Source of the DNA: Ascarosepion bandense
Taxonomy: Eukaryota > Mollusca > Cephalopoda > Sepiida > Sepiidae
Assembly (NCBI GenBank): GCA_037127315.1
Contig: JBBBDQ010001027.1
Location: forward strand, 1,652,001-1,716,000
Direction: 5' to 3'
DNA: 64,000 nucleotides
The position numbers and the translations under genes were made by a program. Under the pieces are notes generated by a model, which ran no database searches, had not been told where the DNA came from, and saw only the letters and a program-made list of their open reading frames with translations. Position 1 is the stretch's first letter, and each line of letters starts with the position of its first letter. Positions 10,775-21,410 of the stretch are shown piece after piece.

Positions 10775-11450
10775 CGAGGCATCAAATAATTTTTTAAACA
10801 TATACTGTTAAATATAAGATACAATGAATGTCTATATTGTTTAATCATGAGCCATTCTAAACATCGTATTTTGGCTTTAATTTCAGGTGGAAATAAAGAC
10901 AAATTTCTCCAACATTTGGATATTTTTTATTAAGTTGGTTCTAAGCTTTCGGCTCGCATGAGCCATCTTCAGAGAGGTTACAGAGACGTTCACATAAAAA
11001 CATCCACCATCAAAGAAGATTTTTTCTTGTGTTGACATAACACTTTGCTATGCAACTATAACAGTTACCAAATAGCAAACGCAGTTCGTAAATTTGTAAT
11101 GCGGTTCTATGACGTCACACCGCGTGAGAGCTCGAAATATTAACAGAACCATTTATTCAAATGTAATGTAATGTGTTATGACCAGATTTAAACGTGATTT
11201 TATTAAGTGTGGGTTGTTTGGATTTAATGTAGATGGCCTCCAAAATCTGAAGGTTCTTTTACTGTGTGTATGAAGATGGCTCATGTAAGCCGAAAGCTTA
11301 GAACCAAATTAATAAAAAAATATCCAAATGTTGGAGAATTTTTGTCTTTATTTTTACCTGAAAATAAAGTCAAAATACGATGTTTAGAACGGTTCATCAT
11401 TAAACATAATAGGCATTCACTGTCTCTTATATTCAATAATATATGTTTAG

Positions 11451-11455
<5 letters not shown>
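10775..11455. mobile_element. Fold-back element with hammerhead-like arms
   Basis: The left arm (about 10780-10985) and right arm (about 11262-11450) are reverse complements over about 190 bp, sharing CTAAACATCGTATTTTGGCT, CTCCAACATTTGGATATTTT and GGTTCTAAGCTTTCGGCT. Related arms occur at 41.6-42.0 kb and 57.0-57.25 kb. The 280-bp centre is unassigned. Confidence 0.75.
10937..10977 (-). ncRNA. Hammerhead-like motif, core intact
   Basis: The reverse strand reads CTGAAGA (10967-10973), an extra T, a stem GGCTCA/(C)GAGCC, then GAAA and GCTTAGA. All conserved core positions of CTGANGA and GAAA are present. Flanks TCT and AGA could give a 3-bp stem I. The extra T before stem II departs from the textbook fold. 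The facing arm at 11270-11300 (+) has lost C3. Confidence 0.4.

Positions 11456-11526
<71 letters not shown>
11454..11526. repeat. (TA)n then (GA)n
   Basis: TA run at 11454-11494 followed directly by a GA run. Confidence 0.96.
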
Positions 11527-11527
<1 letters not shown>

Positions 11528-12440
11528 CAAAAAGATACAAATGCATATTTACGTATATATAAAGTTATACCGTTATATCGATATCTAAAATGATTGAGAT
11601 TATAGTCTTTAGTCGATCGGATTCAGTAGCTGCTTTGTCATCGGAACGAATTCGCACAGAATAGCGACTATAACGAGTGGAATGAGATGAAAGAACAATG
11701 TGTGGAATCATGATTCGCTTAGTGTAACATTGTCTTTTTTGTCAAAGGAAGAAAAAGGTGAAAATTGAGTGACGCCCGGAAGTAAAGGATTGAAATTAAT
11801 GGGATGAATTAATATCTGGAAAATCTGCAATTTTTATTAAATGGAATTTGCACAAGAATTGTACTGTATACCATGCAGACATGAAACCTGTAACAATTTA
11901 CAATACACACACAGAGAAAAATCAAAGTTAATCATCTCAGCATCGTGATTATAGAATGTCTTTTATTGACATTGATTTCCTTGTAGACTGTAATGTAACT
12001 TAGAAGACGTTCATGAACCTTTAAACGTACAATGGAGTTGAAACTTAAAAATGTGACTCATGAAAATCCCAGTAGTAGTTGAGGCATTGAGTTTTATTAG
12101 AAAATGTTCTGATAGACACATTGATGGGATCACTGTCAGCCCATGTCGTCGAGAAATGTCAAAAGGTGTTCTTCCGAGCAAAGCTCACGCCATACGAATG
12201 ATTTTATCTTTGTAAAATGTATATATATATTTTATTTTTACAGAAACGTGTAGCGTAAAATGTCATGATGTCATTTCTGATCTTATGCTTCTGTTTGTTA
12301 CACGAAAGAAGATGAATAAACAAGAGAAATTAAAGGAAATAATAATTGATTAATGAAAAATAATAAAATACTTTTAGAAACATTTGAAGATTTGGTTTCG
12401 GTTGGTGCATTTTATGAAATATCAACGGTCGTTGGATCAT
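11527..12440. other. Unassigned 0.9-kb stretch
   Basis: No coding region, terminal repeat or known repeat head recognised. Moderately AT-rich. Confidence 0.5.
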
Positions 12441-12822
12441 TAAAAATTTTATAATCACAACCATTCTTTTTAATTTTAATTTTAAAATATTTAAAATTTT
12501 ATAATCACAATCATTCTTTGTAATTTTAATTTTAAAATATTTAAAATTTTATAATCACAACCATTCTTTGTAATTTCAATTTTGAAATATTTAGAATTTT
12601 ATCATCACAATTATTCTTTTTAATTTTAATTTTAAAATATTTAAAATTTTATAATTACAATCATTCTTTTTAATTTTAATTTTAGAATATTTAGAATTTT
12701 ATCATCACAATCATTCTTTTTAATTTTAATTTTAAAATATTTAAAATTTTATAATTACAATCATTCTTTTTAATTTTAATTTTAAAATATTTAAAATTTT
12801 ATCATCACATTCATTTCATTAT
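12441..12822. repeat. Tandem array, exact 50-bp period
   Basis: The anchor ATAATCACAA or ATCATCACAA starts at 12451, 12501, 12551, 12601, 12651, 12701, 12751 and 12801, an invariant 50-bp step with substitutions only. The unit is AT-rich and contains TTTTAATTTTAATTTT. Confidence 0.95.
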
Positions 12823-12854
12823 TTCAGTCTAAGTAAATATTGATCGTTCATTTT

Positions 12855-13678
12855 TATAGATAAAAGGCAAGATGTTTGTTTGTGTGACTGTCTGTCTGTA
12901 CGTCCTTTATACAAATCCACAAAAGATTTTATTCGATTCTCACCAAACTTCGCGCAAACATTCTTTAGGCTTTCGGTCAGGTCATGGGCTACTCATTTTT
13001 CCCGATTTTTTACCGATACCGGAAATCGAGACCCCGATATCCGATCAGGTCTGATCAAGATCAGGATTTCAGCTCTTTTATCAAGGTTCTTGCTGCAGAA
13101 TTTTTTCTAACTTAGTAAAATTATAGATTTTAGTTTCAAATATTACTAGATCTTCTCAGACAACTCATTTTCCTCGATATCGGAAATCGATACCCCCGAT
13201 ATTATATTGAATCTGATCAAAAACCGATATTCATCCATCAATATGGCTCATTTTCTCCAATGTTACTCCCGATGGGTACGATAAGTTTTCATGGACTTAC
13301 TTAGCTTAGTTTATCCTTAGATGACTTAATTGACTCCGATATCGGGTCTGATCAAAATCAGATTTTTAGCCCTTTTATTTGTGTTTTTGCTTCGGGTTTG
13401 GCTCTAAGTAGATATAATTATAGTTTTTAATCTCAGCCATGATACCATTTACTCAGAGAACTTATTTAGCCTTCAAAATTCGGTTTGCGACGGAAAACAT
13501 TTGACATCGATACCGGAAATCAAAATTTGACTTACATTCATTCATTTTAGTAAGTTCGGGATCAACCTTTGAACAACCTAAGTTTTTCATGCCAACGTCG
13601 AAAGAGTCTGAGCTACAGGACCATGGATTAGTTTTAAAGCTTTCATTACACCCGAGCAACGCCGGGCTATACTGCTAG
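12855..13678 (+). mobile_element. Helitron-like non-autonomous element
   Basis: It begins near AAAGGCAAGATGTTTGTTTG and ends CCCGAGCAACGCCGGG (a 16-nt hairpin), then CTATACTGCTAG followed by T. A short hairpin about 8-10 nt before a CTAG end at an A/T target is the hallmark of a Helitron 3' terminus. No Rep/helicase coding is present, and no 5' TC was identified. The same family lies at 15.8, 30.7, 36.1, 40.9, 50.0 and 62.2 kb. Confidence 0.6.
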
Positions 13679-13939
13679 TACTTGATAATTCTGGAAAATA
13701 TCACTTGACTAAGACGTATTTGCTTTGCTCGAGGATAGCCAAATATTGGTAGTTTATACTTGGGTCTATTCACAGTTGATTGGAAACAGGGCCAGTAAAA
13801 GATCGCCCACCTGAATCTATGACATGCCTTCCAAATTTATGATTCACTCTCGAATTTATGATACGGACTCCGACTCCACTATATCTCAATTTTCATAATA
13901 TTCTATTCAGTTAAAATACAAATTTCATTGTAACCTTTT

Positions 13940-14516
13940 TGGTGCAGTAGATATCGGCTCGGAACGAGAAATCGGAGAGCCGAGTTCGATTTGCAGTCAA
14001 ATTCGTCGCATTCACTTACGCGCAAATACCTTTAGGAAAGGTATTAATCCATCTCTTCCCTCCATGGGTTAAATAAAAGAACAGATTGAGTTCTATAGCC
14101 TTGGTTGGCAACCAGTCTATCGCAGAAAGTAATGGCAAAAAATGATTGCGAGAAAATCTTCTGCTCAGTCAGTCATATACTCTTTCGTATTTCCCGTATG
14201 GCACTTAACTGACTGAATATAATAGTTGAAAACATTATTTAGGCTTTTACTGTGCATAAAATGGGAGATCAATTTTAAATTGTTGTGAAGTAATAAACTG
14301 ATCCCCTACTAATTACTACTTAATAATATAATGCATCTCTTCCTCCTGTAGCTATGAGTCAAATAATAGGACAGATTAGGTTCTATAGCCTTGGCTGGCA
14401 ACCAGTATACCGCAGTAAGAAATGGCAACCTACTGCAGGATAATCTGCCCAGTCAGTCATGTCTCTTTTGAGATATGATTACCTAAGCGTGTTTCCCATA
14501 TAGCATTTAGTGACTG
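13940..14516 (+). mobile_element. tRNA-headed SINE, two body modules
   Basis: Head GGTGCAGTAGATATCGGCTC with B-box-like GAGTTCGATTTGC, first body to about 14215, spacer about 14220-14330 with the imperfect hairpin arms GGGAGATCAATTTT and AAACTGATCCCC, then a second body to 14516 that repeats CCTTGGCTGGCAACCAGT and CAGTCAGTCATGTCTC. Confidence 0.8.
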
Positions 14517-14944
14517 AATTGTGTACAGTAATGTACCATATGCTATATAGGTTAACATTCAACAGCTCATATCTTTCATATATAGTATTCCCATTACCAT
14601 TATCCTTCGGTAGAACATCATAACATCGTTATAAATGTCATATGTGAGAAATTTATCTAGCATTCTCTGGTATTCGAGCAATTACCTATTATGTAATAAC
14701 TCAGTGTTTTTTAGGTTGTTTTCTAACGAAATATTCCTCTGTCTTATTACGCAGCTTAGTTTCTGGAGGACATTTTTCGGCTTATATGTACGAACATGTC
14801 TGAGATAAAAACAGAATACCAAAAGAATAGTTTTTCCAATGAAGAACTTTTTAAACTACCTTAACGCTTTGCCAATGTTTATCGTTTTTAAAAAGTGATG
14901 ATTAGTATTGTAAAAGACATCTTAAACATATGAACGTGAATATA
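14517..14944. other. Unassigned spacer
   Basis: No feature recognised. Confidence 0.5.
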
Positions 14945-15319
14945 TACACTACAGGCCATAACTATTAGGCTACTTCAATTTTTTTTTAAAAGAAATGATG
15001 TATTTCATACTAATTTTAGTATTTATTGACAAATGAAAATAAAATGGCTTTTTTGTTATTATTATTTCGCAAAATTTTACAAGGCAAGGAAGCAGAGATG
15101 AACTCGTCCGAATCATCCTAAATTTTCTTCATTCTTTCATTGATGAAACTGCAATATAGGTAATAATTAAATATTTATAAATTCACTTGGTGCACATGTT
15201 ATTGTGCAGTATTAACAAAAGAACCGTTCTATTTTCATTTACAATGATTTACTTGGCAATAAATACTAAAAATTCGTATGAAACACGGGGATGGCCTAAT
15301 AATTATGGGCGGTAGTGTA
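14945..15319. mobile_element. Tc1-like MITE
   Basis: TA target duplications (14945-14946 and 15318-15319) bound a 371-bp element. The left end CACTACAGGCCATAACTATT pairs with the right end in inverted orientation (reverse strand CACTACCGCCCATAATTATT). The match runs on through TTTCATAC and TTTAGTATTTATTG, making TIRs of about 90 bp. No transposase is present. Confidence 0.85.
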
Positions 15320-15838
15320 CATTTTTTCTTGCGAATTTTTCAAATTTCTTACTTAAAATATTGCATCCAAATTTTATTTTTAGTTGCAATATTTTATGTA
15401 AGAAAATTCATATTTTTTACTTCACTAGAATGTCTTGTTCTTTACTTTTCCAGGTTTAATAACTTGTCCTGAACTTTTCCAGGTTGAATATAACCTTGAG
15501 AATATTACTTTTCCTGCACGCATTTTTCAATGTAATCCATGGTTTTTCCAGACATTGCTTTTAATTTAATGTAAATTTAATGCTGAAAACTGCAATCGAA
15601 AATATTAAAAAAATAATTATATGAAATCGATTTAGAAAAATAATAAAAAATGATTATAATTAATTATGATAAGCATTTCTGATAAAATGATAAGTGATAA
15701 GCAAAGTTTTATTGAAAAAATAATAAAAGATATCATCAAAATTTAAATGTTGAAAACTGGATGCAAAAAATTAAAGTTATAATGATTAAGATTTATTATT
15801 AGAAGCGTTACTCACTCACTCTCTCACTTATGCACTTA
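15320..15838. other. Unassigned AT-rich spacer
   Basis: Homopolymer-rich sequence with TGATAAG-type short repeats; nothing coding. Confidence 0.5.
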
Positions 15839-16222
15839 CTAGCAGTATAGCCCGGCGTTGCTCGGGTGTAATGAAAGCTTTAAAACTAATCTATGGTCCT
15901 GGAGCTCAGACTCTTTGGACGTTGGCACGAAAGACTAAAAAGCAATAGTTGTTTCCAGTTAAAGCGAAACCGTAGACTGAAAGAAAAATGAATGGATGTA
16001 AGTCAAATTTTGATTTCTTGGTATCGATATCAAATAAGTCTTTCTCGTCTTAAACTGAATTTTGAAGGCTAAATAAGTCCTCTGAGTAAATGGTATCATA
16101 GCTGAAACTAAGAACTACAATTGTACCTACTTAGAGCCAAATTCGAAGCAAAAACTAAAATCAAAGGACTGAAAAAATACAGACATACAGGCAGATAAAC
16201 AGACACACACGCAAACATCTTG

Positions 16223-16258
<36 letters not shown>

Positions 16259-16600
16259 TATCGATTTTCTGCACTATTGTAAGAACTGCAACCTTGAAAC
16301 TGCTGAATATTGTTTTTTATGTCTTTGTCTATGAGTGTATCAAATTTGATAAAAATCGAACCACTCGTTCTATAACCCTATTTTTTCGATTATCGATTTT
16401 CGATATTTATCGGCAGTACCTCGACACAAAACCTATTTAAGAATACTCGCAGATGCTTATAGTTCAACTGTGTAACTTTTCAAGAAAATCGGTTCAGCCG
16501 TTTCGGAGTCTATAGGTAACGGATACACACACAGACACACACACACACAGACACACACACAGACAAAGTTCCATTTATAAATAAGTTTAAATATAGTTAG
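15839..16600 (-). mobile_element. Helitron-like composite element, reverse
   Basis: The 3' terminus lies at 15839-15865 in reverse (CTAG, then the CCCGGCGTTGCTCGGG hairpin). The first half extends to CATCTTGCC at about 16225, a (TA)n follows, then a second half (16258-16600) with TATCGATTTTCTGCACTATT and GTTTCGGAGTCTATAGGTAA and a CA-rich end at GACAAAGTTCCATTTATAAA. Both halves recur in the same order at 36.1, 40.9 and 62.2 kb. Confidence 0.6.
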
Positions 16601-17369
16601 TCTCCCTTTTCGGACTTCACTTATTTTGATGTAACTTTTTTCTACTCAACCAAAATTAAAAATCTTTTTTCAAAATGTAGCTAAGGATGTGTCCTATCTA
16701 ACTCTATAAACTGTTTGAAATTTGGTTGAGAACTGAATTAGTGGTGAAGCTTGAAAGCTGTCTAGATTCATTTAAAGTCAGAATGAAGAATATATTCAAC
16801 CACTGCCGTGGTTGACTATTGTCCTCATCTTTGTTGCCACGTATGGCAGGAGAAAGGTGATCACCGCCCCCTACGGGATGAAGTTAAAATAATAAATAGA
16901 GAACGTCTTTGGAAACTACGTAAGCTTAAGTAAACGGCACATATGCTAGGCTTAAAAATCTCCTAAGCCGACCAAGCATAGAAATGAACACAATATGGGA
17001 ACCATACACGGAGTGTCAGAGAAAATCATTAATGCTAAAAATTGCAGTATCAGCTCTGGTAAAAATACTACAGTAAACGATTGACATAAAAAATTGCAAT
17101 ATGAACTCTGTTAAAAAAGAACTACTGGGCATTAGGTTTATAAGCCCACAAGATTCAGTTTTTCTTGTCCTTAAAGATACATGACCCAGTGGATATAGAC
17201 GCTGATTAGTGACTTGACCCAAAGAGTTTTTAGTTCAATAATTAGTTCAATAATCAGGCTACAGCAATGGTGAACAAGTAACTTGCAGGGTTAGAGGAAG
17301 ATAACTCATGACATCCAAACGAGGCTTTACGCAAGGAATTAGAATGATGTACCCAAGCGATTGCAATAA
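16601..17369. other. Unassigned; probable old transposon remains
   Basis: Short open frames have no domain. No terminal repeats or pol III boxes are seen. Confidence 0.4.
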
Positions 17370-17590
17370 ATGGTTCGATTTGAAATTTCTAGCACCTGAA
17401 GAAGGCTGAAGCGTGCAACGGTCGAAACGTCGTAAAAATGGCAACAAAGATGAGGAAAATACTCCGAATAAGGTAAATATTGTAAATACTACCTCATCTC
17501 AGAAATATTGACAAATACTGTCGTGATTGAATGATTTATTTAGTAAAGATTTATAAATTTATAAATAAAAATTGTTTTTCCATTTAATTT
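17370..17590 (+). mobile_element. Penelope-like repeat unit A
   Basis: Same unit as 8610-8830 and less decayed. The hammerhead-like segment is CTGAAGA (17396-17402), a short stem GGC/GTC, GAAA (17424-17427), ACGT and C17. Stem III would be the loopless palindrome ACGT. The 18-bp minisatellite begins about 50 bp after it. Confidence 0.5.
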
Positions 17591-17645
17591 TTATAAATTG
17601 GTAAATTATGAATATTACATTCCCTTAATTCTAGTTTTTTTTTTA

Positions 17646-18914
17646 TAAAAACATATGTGTAGATAAAAACATATGTGTAGATATTTTTTAGATAAAAACA
17701 TATGTGTAGATAAAAACATATGTGTAGATATTTTTTAGATAAAAACATATGTGTAGATAAAAACATATGTGTAGATATTTTTTAGATAAAAACATATGTG
17801 TAGATAAAAACATATGTGTAGATATTTTTTAGATAAAAACATATGCGTAGATATTTTTTAGATAAAAACATATGTGTAGATAAAAACATATGTGTAGATA
17901 TTTTTTTAGATAAAAACATATGTGTAGATAAAAACATATGTGTAGATAAAAACATATGTGTAGATATTTTTTAGATAAAAACATATGTGTAGATATTTTT
18001 TAGATAACATATGTGTAGATAAAAACATATGTGTAGATATTTTTTAGATAAAAACATATGTGTAGATAAAAACATATGTGTAGATATTTTTTAGATAAAA
18101 ACATATGTGTAGATATTTTTTAGATAAAAACATATGTGTAGATAAAAACATATGTGTAGATATTTTTTAGATAAAAACATATGTGTAGATATTTTTTAGA
18201 TAAAAACATATGTGTAGATAAAAACATATGTGTAGATATTTTTTAGATAAAAACATATGTGTAGATAAAAACATATGTGTAGATATTTTTTAGATAAAAA
18301 CATATGTGTAGATAAAAACATATGTGTAGATATTTTTTAGATAAAAACATATGTGTAGATAAAAACATATGTGTAGATATTTTTTAGATAAAAACATATG
18401 TGTAGATAAAAACATATGTGCAGATATTTTTTAGATAAAAACATATGTGTAGATAAAAACATATGTGTAGATATTTTTTAGATAAAAACATATGTGTAGA
18501 TAAAAACATATGTGTAGATAAAAACATATGTGTAGATATTTTTTAGATAAAAACATATGTGTAGATAAAAACATATGTGTAGATAAAACATATGTGTAGA
18601 TAAAAACATATGTGTAGATAAAAACATATGTGTAGATATTTTTTAGATAAAAACATATGTGTAGATAAAAACATATGTGTATATATTTTTTAGATAAAAA
18701 CATATGTGTAGATAAAACATATGTGTAGATATTTTTTAGATAAAAACATATGTGTAGATAAAAACATATGTGTAGATATTTTTTAGATAAAAACATATGT
18801 ATAGATAAAAACATATGTGTAGATAAAAACATATGTGTAGATATTTTTTAGATAAAAACATATGTGTAGATAAAAACATATGTGTAGATAAAAACATATG
18901 TGTAGATAAAAACA
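17646..18914. repeat. Minisatellite of 18-bp and 11-bp units
   Basis: Unit A is ATAAAAACATATGTGTAG (18 bp) and unit B is ATATTTTTTAG (11 bp). The dominant order is A-A-B (47 bp), with A-B, A-A-A-B and longer A runs. A few units are 1-3 bp short. Reverse-strand open frames are by-products. Confidence 0.97.
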
Positions 18915-19420
18915 TCCCATCTTCGTTCTTGCTCTTAACCATGGAAACGCAATAAAATGTTTTTCAACAAAAATCCAAAATGAGTTAAACCAAACTTCAT
19001 AAGCTCCGTCTAGATTTTTTACTAGATTACAACGTTGTAAATATAACATGTATATTTATTATTGAAATTAAAATAATAGTGGCACAAGGCCGAAGTGAAA
19101 TTGGTTGAAGCTGGTGACCACTTTCTATTCTATACCTAGCTAACCGAATTCACGAGCCAAACATTCATTACAATTTGCTAATTTCACACAAGAAAACATC
19201 CATCATCTTTCAATCCTACATTCACCACAATACCACATTTTTACAGGGGAACAATTATGAATACAAGATTATTGTTTTTATATCTAAATTTTGATTTTTG
19301 ATTATTGTAAATAAACAATTTAAAAAAACGTTTTTTTAAATTCTCGAGAAAAAATGTATAAATTCACTTTCATCATATGTGTCAGTCTTATTCCAATTTT
19401 AATCATCCCTTTTTAAAGTA
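18915..19420. other. Unassigned spacer
   Basis: No gene or repeat family recognised; AT-rich. Confidence 0.45.
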
Positions 19421-19749
19421 TCTGTCCTTCTGTATGAAAGTGAATGCTGGACGATCTCATCAAAGATGAAGAAGAGACTTGAGGCAGCAGAAATATGGTT
19501 TTACAGAAGAATGCAGATGATACCATAGACAGAGTACATGTGCAACGCTGAGGTGTTGGAAAGGATGCAAACGAGAAACGAACTGATAATAAATATCAGG
19601 AAGAGACAAATAAGTTTCTGGGACAGGTAATGAGGAAGGGGGGCCTGGAGAACTTGATACTCAAAGGTCGAATAAATGGAAGAAGAGACAGGGGAAAGCA
19701 GCGCAAGACGTAAATGTTAGGTTTGAGCAAATAGATGGCGGAGATCAAT

Positions 19750-20033
19750 CAGTCAGTTAAGTGCCACACGTGATACACGCTATGGTCGATCATGTCTCGA
19801 AAGAGACATGACTGACTGGGCAGAAGATTATTCCGCAGTAAGTTGCCATTACTTTCTCTGGTAGATAGGTTGCCAGCCAAGGCAACCTATCTACCAGAGA
19901 AATCTGTCCTGTTATCTAACCCATAACTGGAGAAAAGTGATGGATTAATATTAAAATGCAGGGAATTCGACTGGAATTCGAAATCGGCTCCCCGATTTCT
20001 TGTTCCGAGCCGATATCCACTGTACAACGCGCA
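19750..20033 (-). mobile_element. tRNA-headed SINE with internal fold-back
   Basis: A reverse-strand family copy inserted in a LINE. The head is at 19960-20033 (CTCCCCGATTTCTTGTTCCG). The stretch that normally reads GGCTATAGAACCCAATCTG is replaced by an inverted copy of the sequence just before it (see the palindrome at 19853-19902). Confidence 0.85.
19853..19902. repeat. Perfect 22-bp inverted repeat
   Basis: TTTCTCTGGTAGATAGGTTG plus CC (19853-19874), a 6-nt spacer AGCCAA, and the exact complement (19881-19902). Other copies of this SINE lack it. Confidence 0.97.
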
Positions 20034-20329
20034 TCCTTTAAAAGGGATACAAAGAGAGAGTGAGAGAAAGAGAAAGAAATTTTTTTTTAGAAGAGATACT
20101 AAGAGAAAAATGTTGAGAGCTACAAGAGACATTGCCAAGAAGCCCATGATCGCCTACGTCCTGAAAGAACACGGCACATGAAGAAGAAGCATTCACTGAA
20201 GAGTGAAGGTAGTTAAGCAAAGCGGTGTCATAGGAAAACCATTCTTTTGACACAACTTCTTATTGCGGGAACAATTGTCCATGTTTGCCAATTTTTCTTT
20301 CTTCCGGTGTGCTGTGTACAACATAACCC

Positions 20330-20705
20330 ATATAGGTACCTTTCTGCACGGTAACAGAAGGATGCCGCTGATATCGTGGACTGAGCATACAAGCAACGAC
20401 GAGGTGTTAGAAAGAATGGCAACAAAAAGGAAATTGATACTGAGCATCAGGAAGAGACAACTGAAGTTCCTGGGACACGCAATGAGGAAGGAGAGCTTGG
20501 AGAACCTGATACTGACTGGCCAGATAGAAGGAAAGACAGACAGAGGAAGGCAGCGGATGACATATTTGCAGGACCTGATCAGGTGGATGACGGAACGGGG
20601 GTCGCCAGGAGCAACAGGAGCAAACATACTAAGAGCCACAAGGGATAGGGAGACGTGGGGAACCATGATCGCTTACGTCCTGAAGGGACAGGGCACATAG
20701 AAGAA
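20330..20705 (+). mobile_element. LINE C-terminal fragment, best-preserved copy
   Basis: An uninterrupted frame reads ISWTEHTSNDEVLERMATKR, RKRQLKFLGHAMRKESLENL, GRQRMTYLQDLIRWM and ATRDRETWGTMIAYVLKGQG, then a stop. This is the C-terminus of the second LINE family, 5' truncated. Protein similarity to the 922-1520 copy is clear by eye. Confidence 0.8.
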
Positions 20706-21410
20706 GATTAGGGTTGAAAGAATTTGTCAGAAATTTATTATTTTTCTTTTGGGATGGGGAGGAATAGAAAGTAATTATTTAGTTCCTAGAAATCTTTCTA
20801 AGAATCGTTTGATTTTCATTCATATTGCTTTCAATTTCTTATTCCTTCCATTTTTTCCCCCACTTATACTTTTTATTCTGTTTTTTCCTTCTTTACTTTT
20901 TCTGTTGACAGCCGATTTTTTCATTCACTTTTTACGTAATTTTCCATCGCCAATTAATTGTACTCATTATTACTTCACTTGGTCATTTTTTTTAATTATT
21001 TATTTTTCTTATTTTTCGTTTTCTATTTAATCACTTTTATCTTTTTTCATTCAGTTGATCAATTTCTTTTTTCAAACAGGTCCGCTCCTCGTTTAATTTT
21101 TTTTCGTTCGTTTATATTTTTCTGCCCTCGTTAACATGTTTCGTTTGCCATTTCCATTTTTTTATATTATGATGTCTTCGTTTTCCTTTTCCGTCTCCGA
21201 TTCTCACTTTCTTTTTATGGTTTTCGAAGTTTGTTTAGAATATTTGCTGATCTTTTAAATGACTTTTTTGTTTCTTTCGCTCAAAAGAGAATTTTCTTTC
21301 GTTTTATCCACAATTTCTTTCTTTTGTTCTTTCAATTAGGAATGTTTATCTCATGATTCTTTTTTTTGAGATTCTACCATTTCCTCGCGGGGGATTTTTC
21401 ATCTTAATCA
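20706..21410. other. Unassigned T-rich flank
   Basis: The T-richness rises toward the polypyrimidine tract. The 93-codon open frame at 20749-21030 is low complexity and not believed. Confidence 0.5.

Larger units (their letters stand above)
19421..20190 (+). mobile_element. LINE C-terminal fragment split by a SINE
   Basis: Second-family LINE (as at 922-1520): ILLYESECWTISSK-like thumb, EVLERMQTRNELIINIRKRQ, and after the SINE RATRDIAKKPMIAYVLKEHGT. The SINE interrupts it at about 19750-20033. Frameshifts and stops are present. Confidence 0.75.

Noticed and set aside
17646..18914. CRISPR-like array
   Set aside because: No unique spacers: both alternating units repeat, and the genome is eukaryotic.
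18431..19049. Reverse frames with HICFYL repeats
   Set aside because: By-product of the 18-bp minisatellite.
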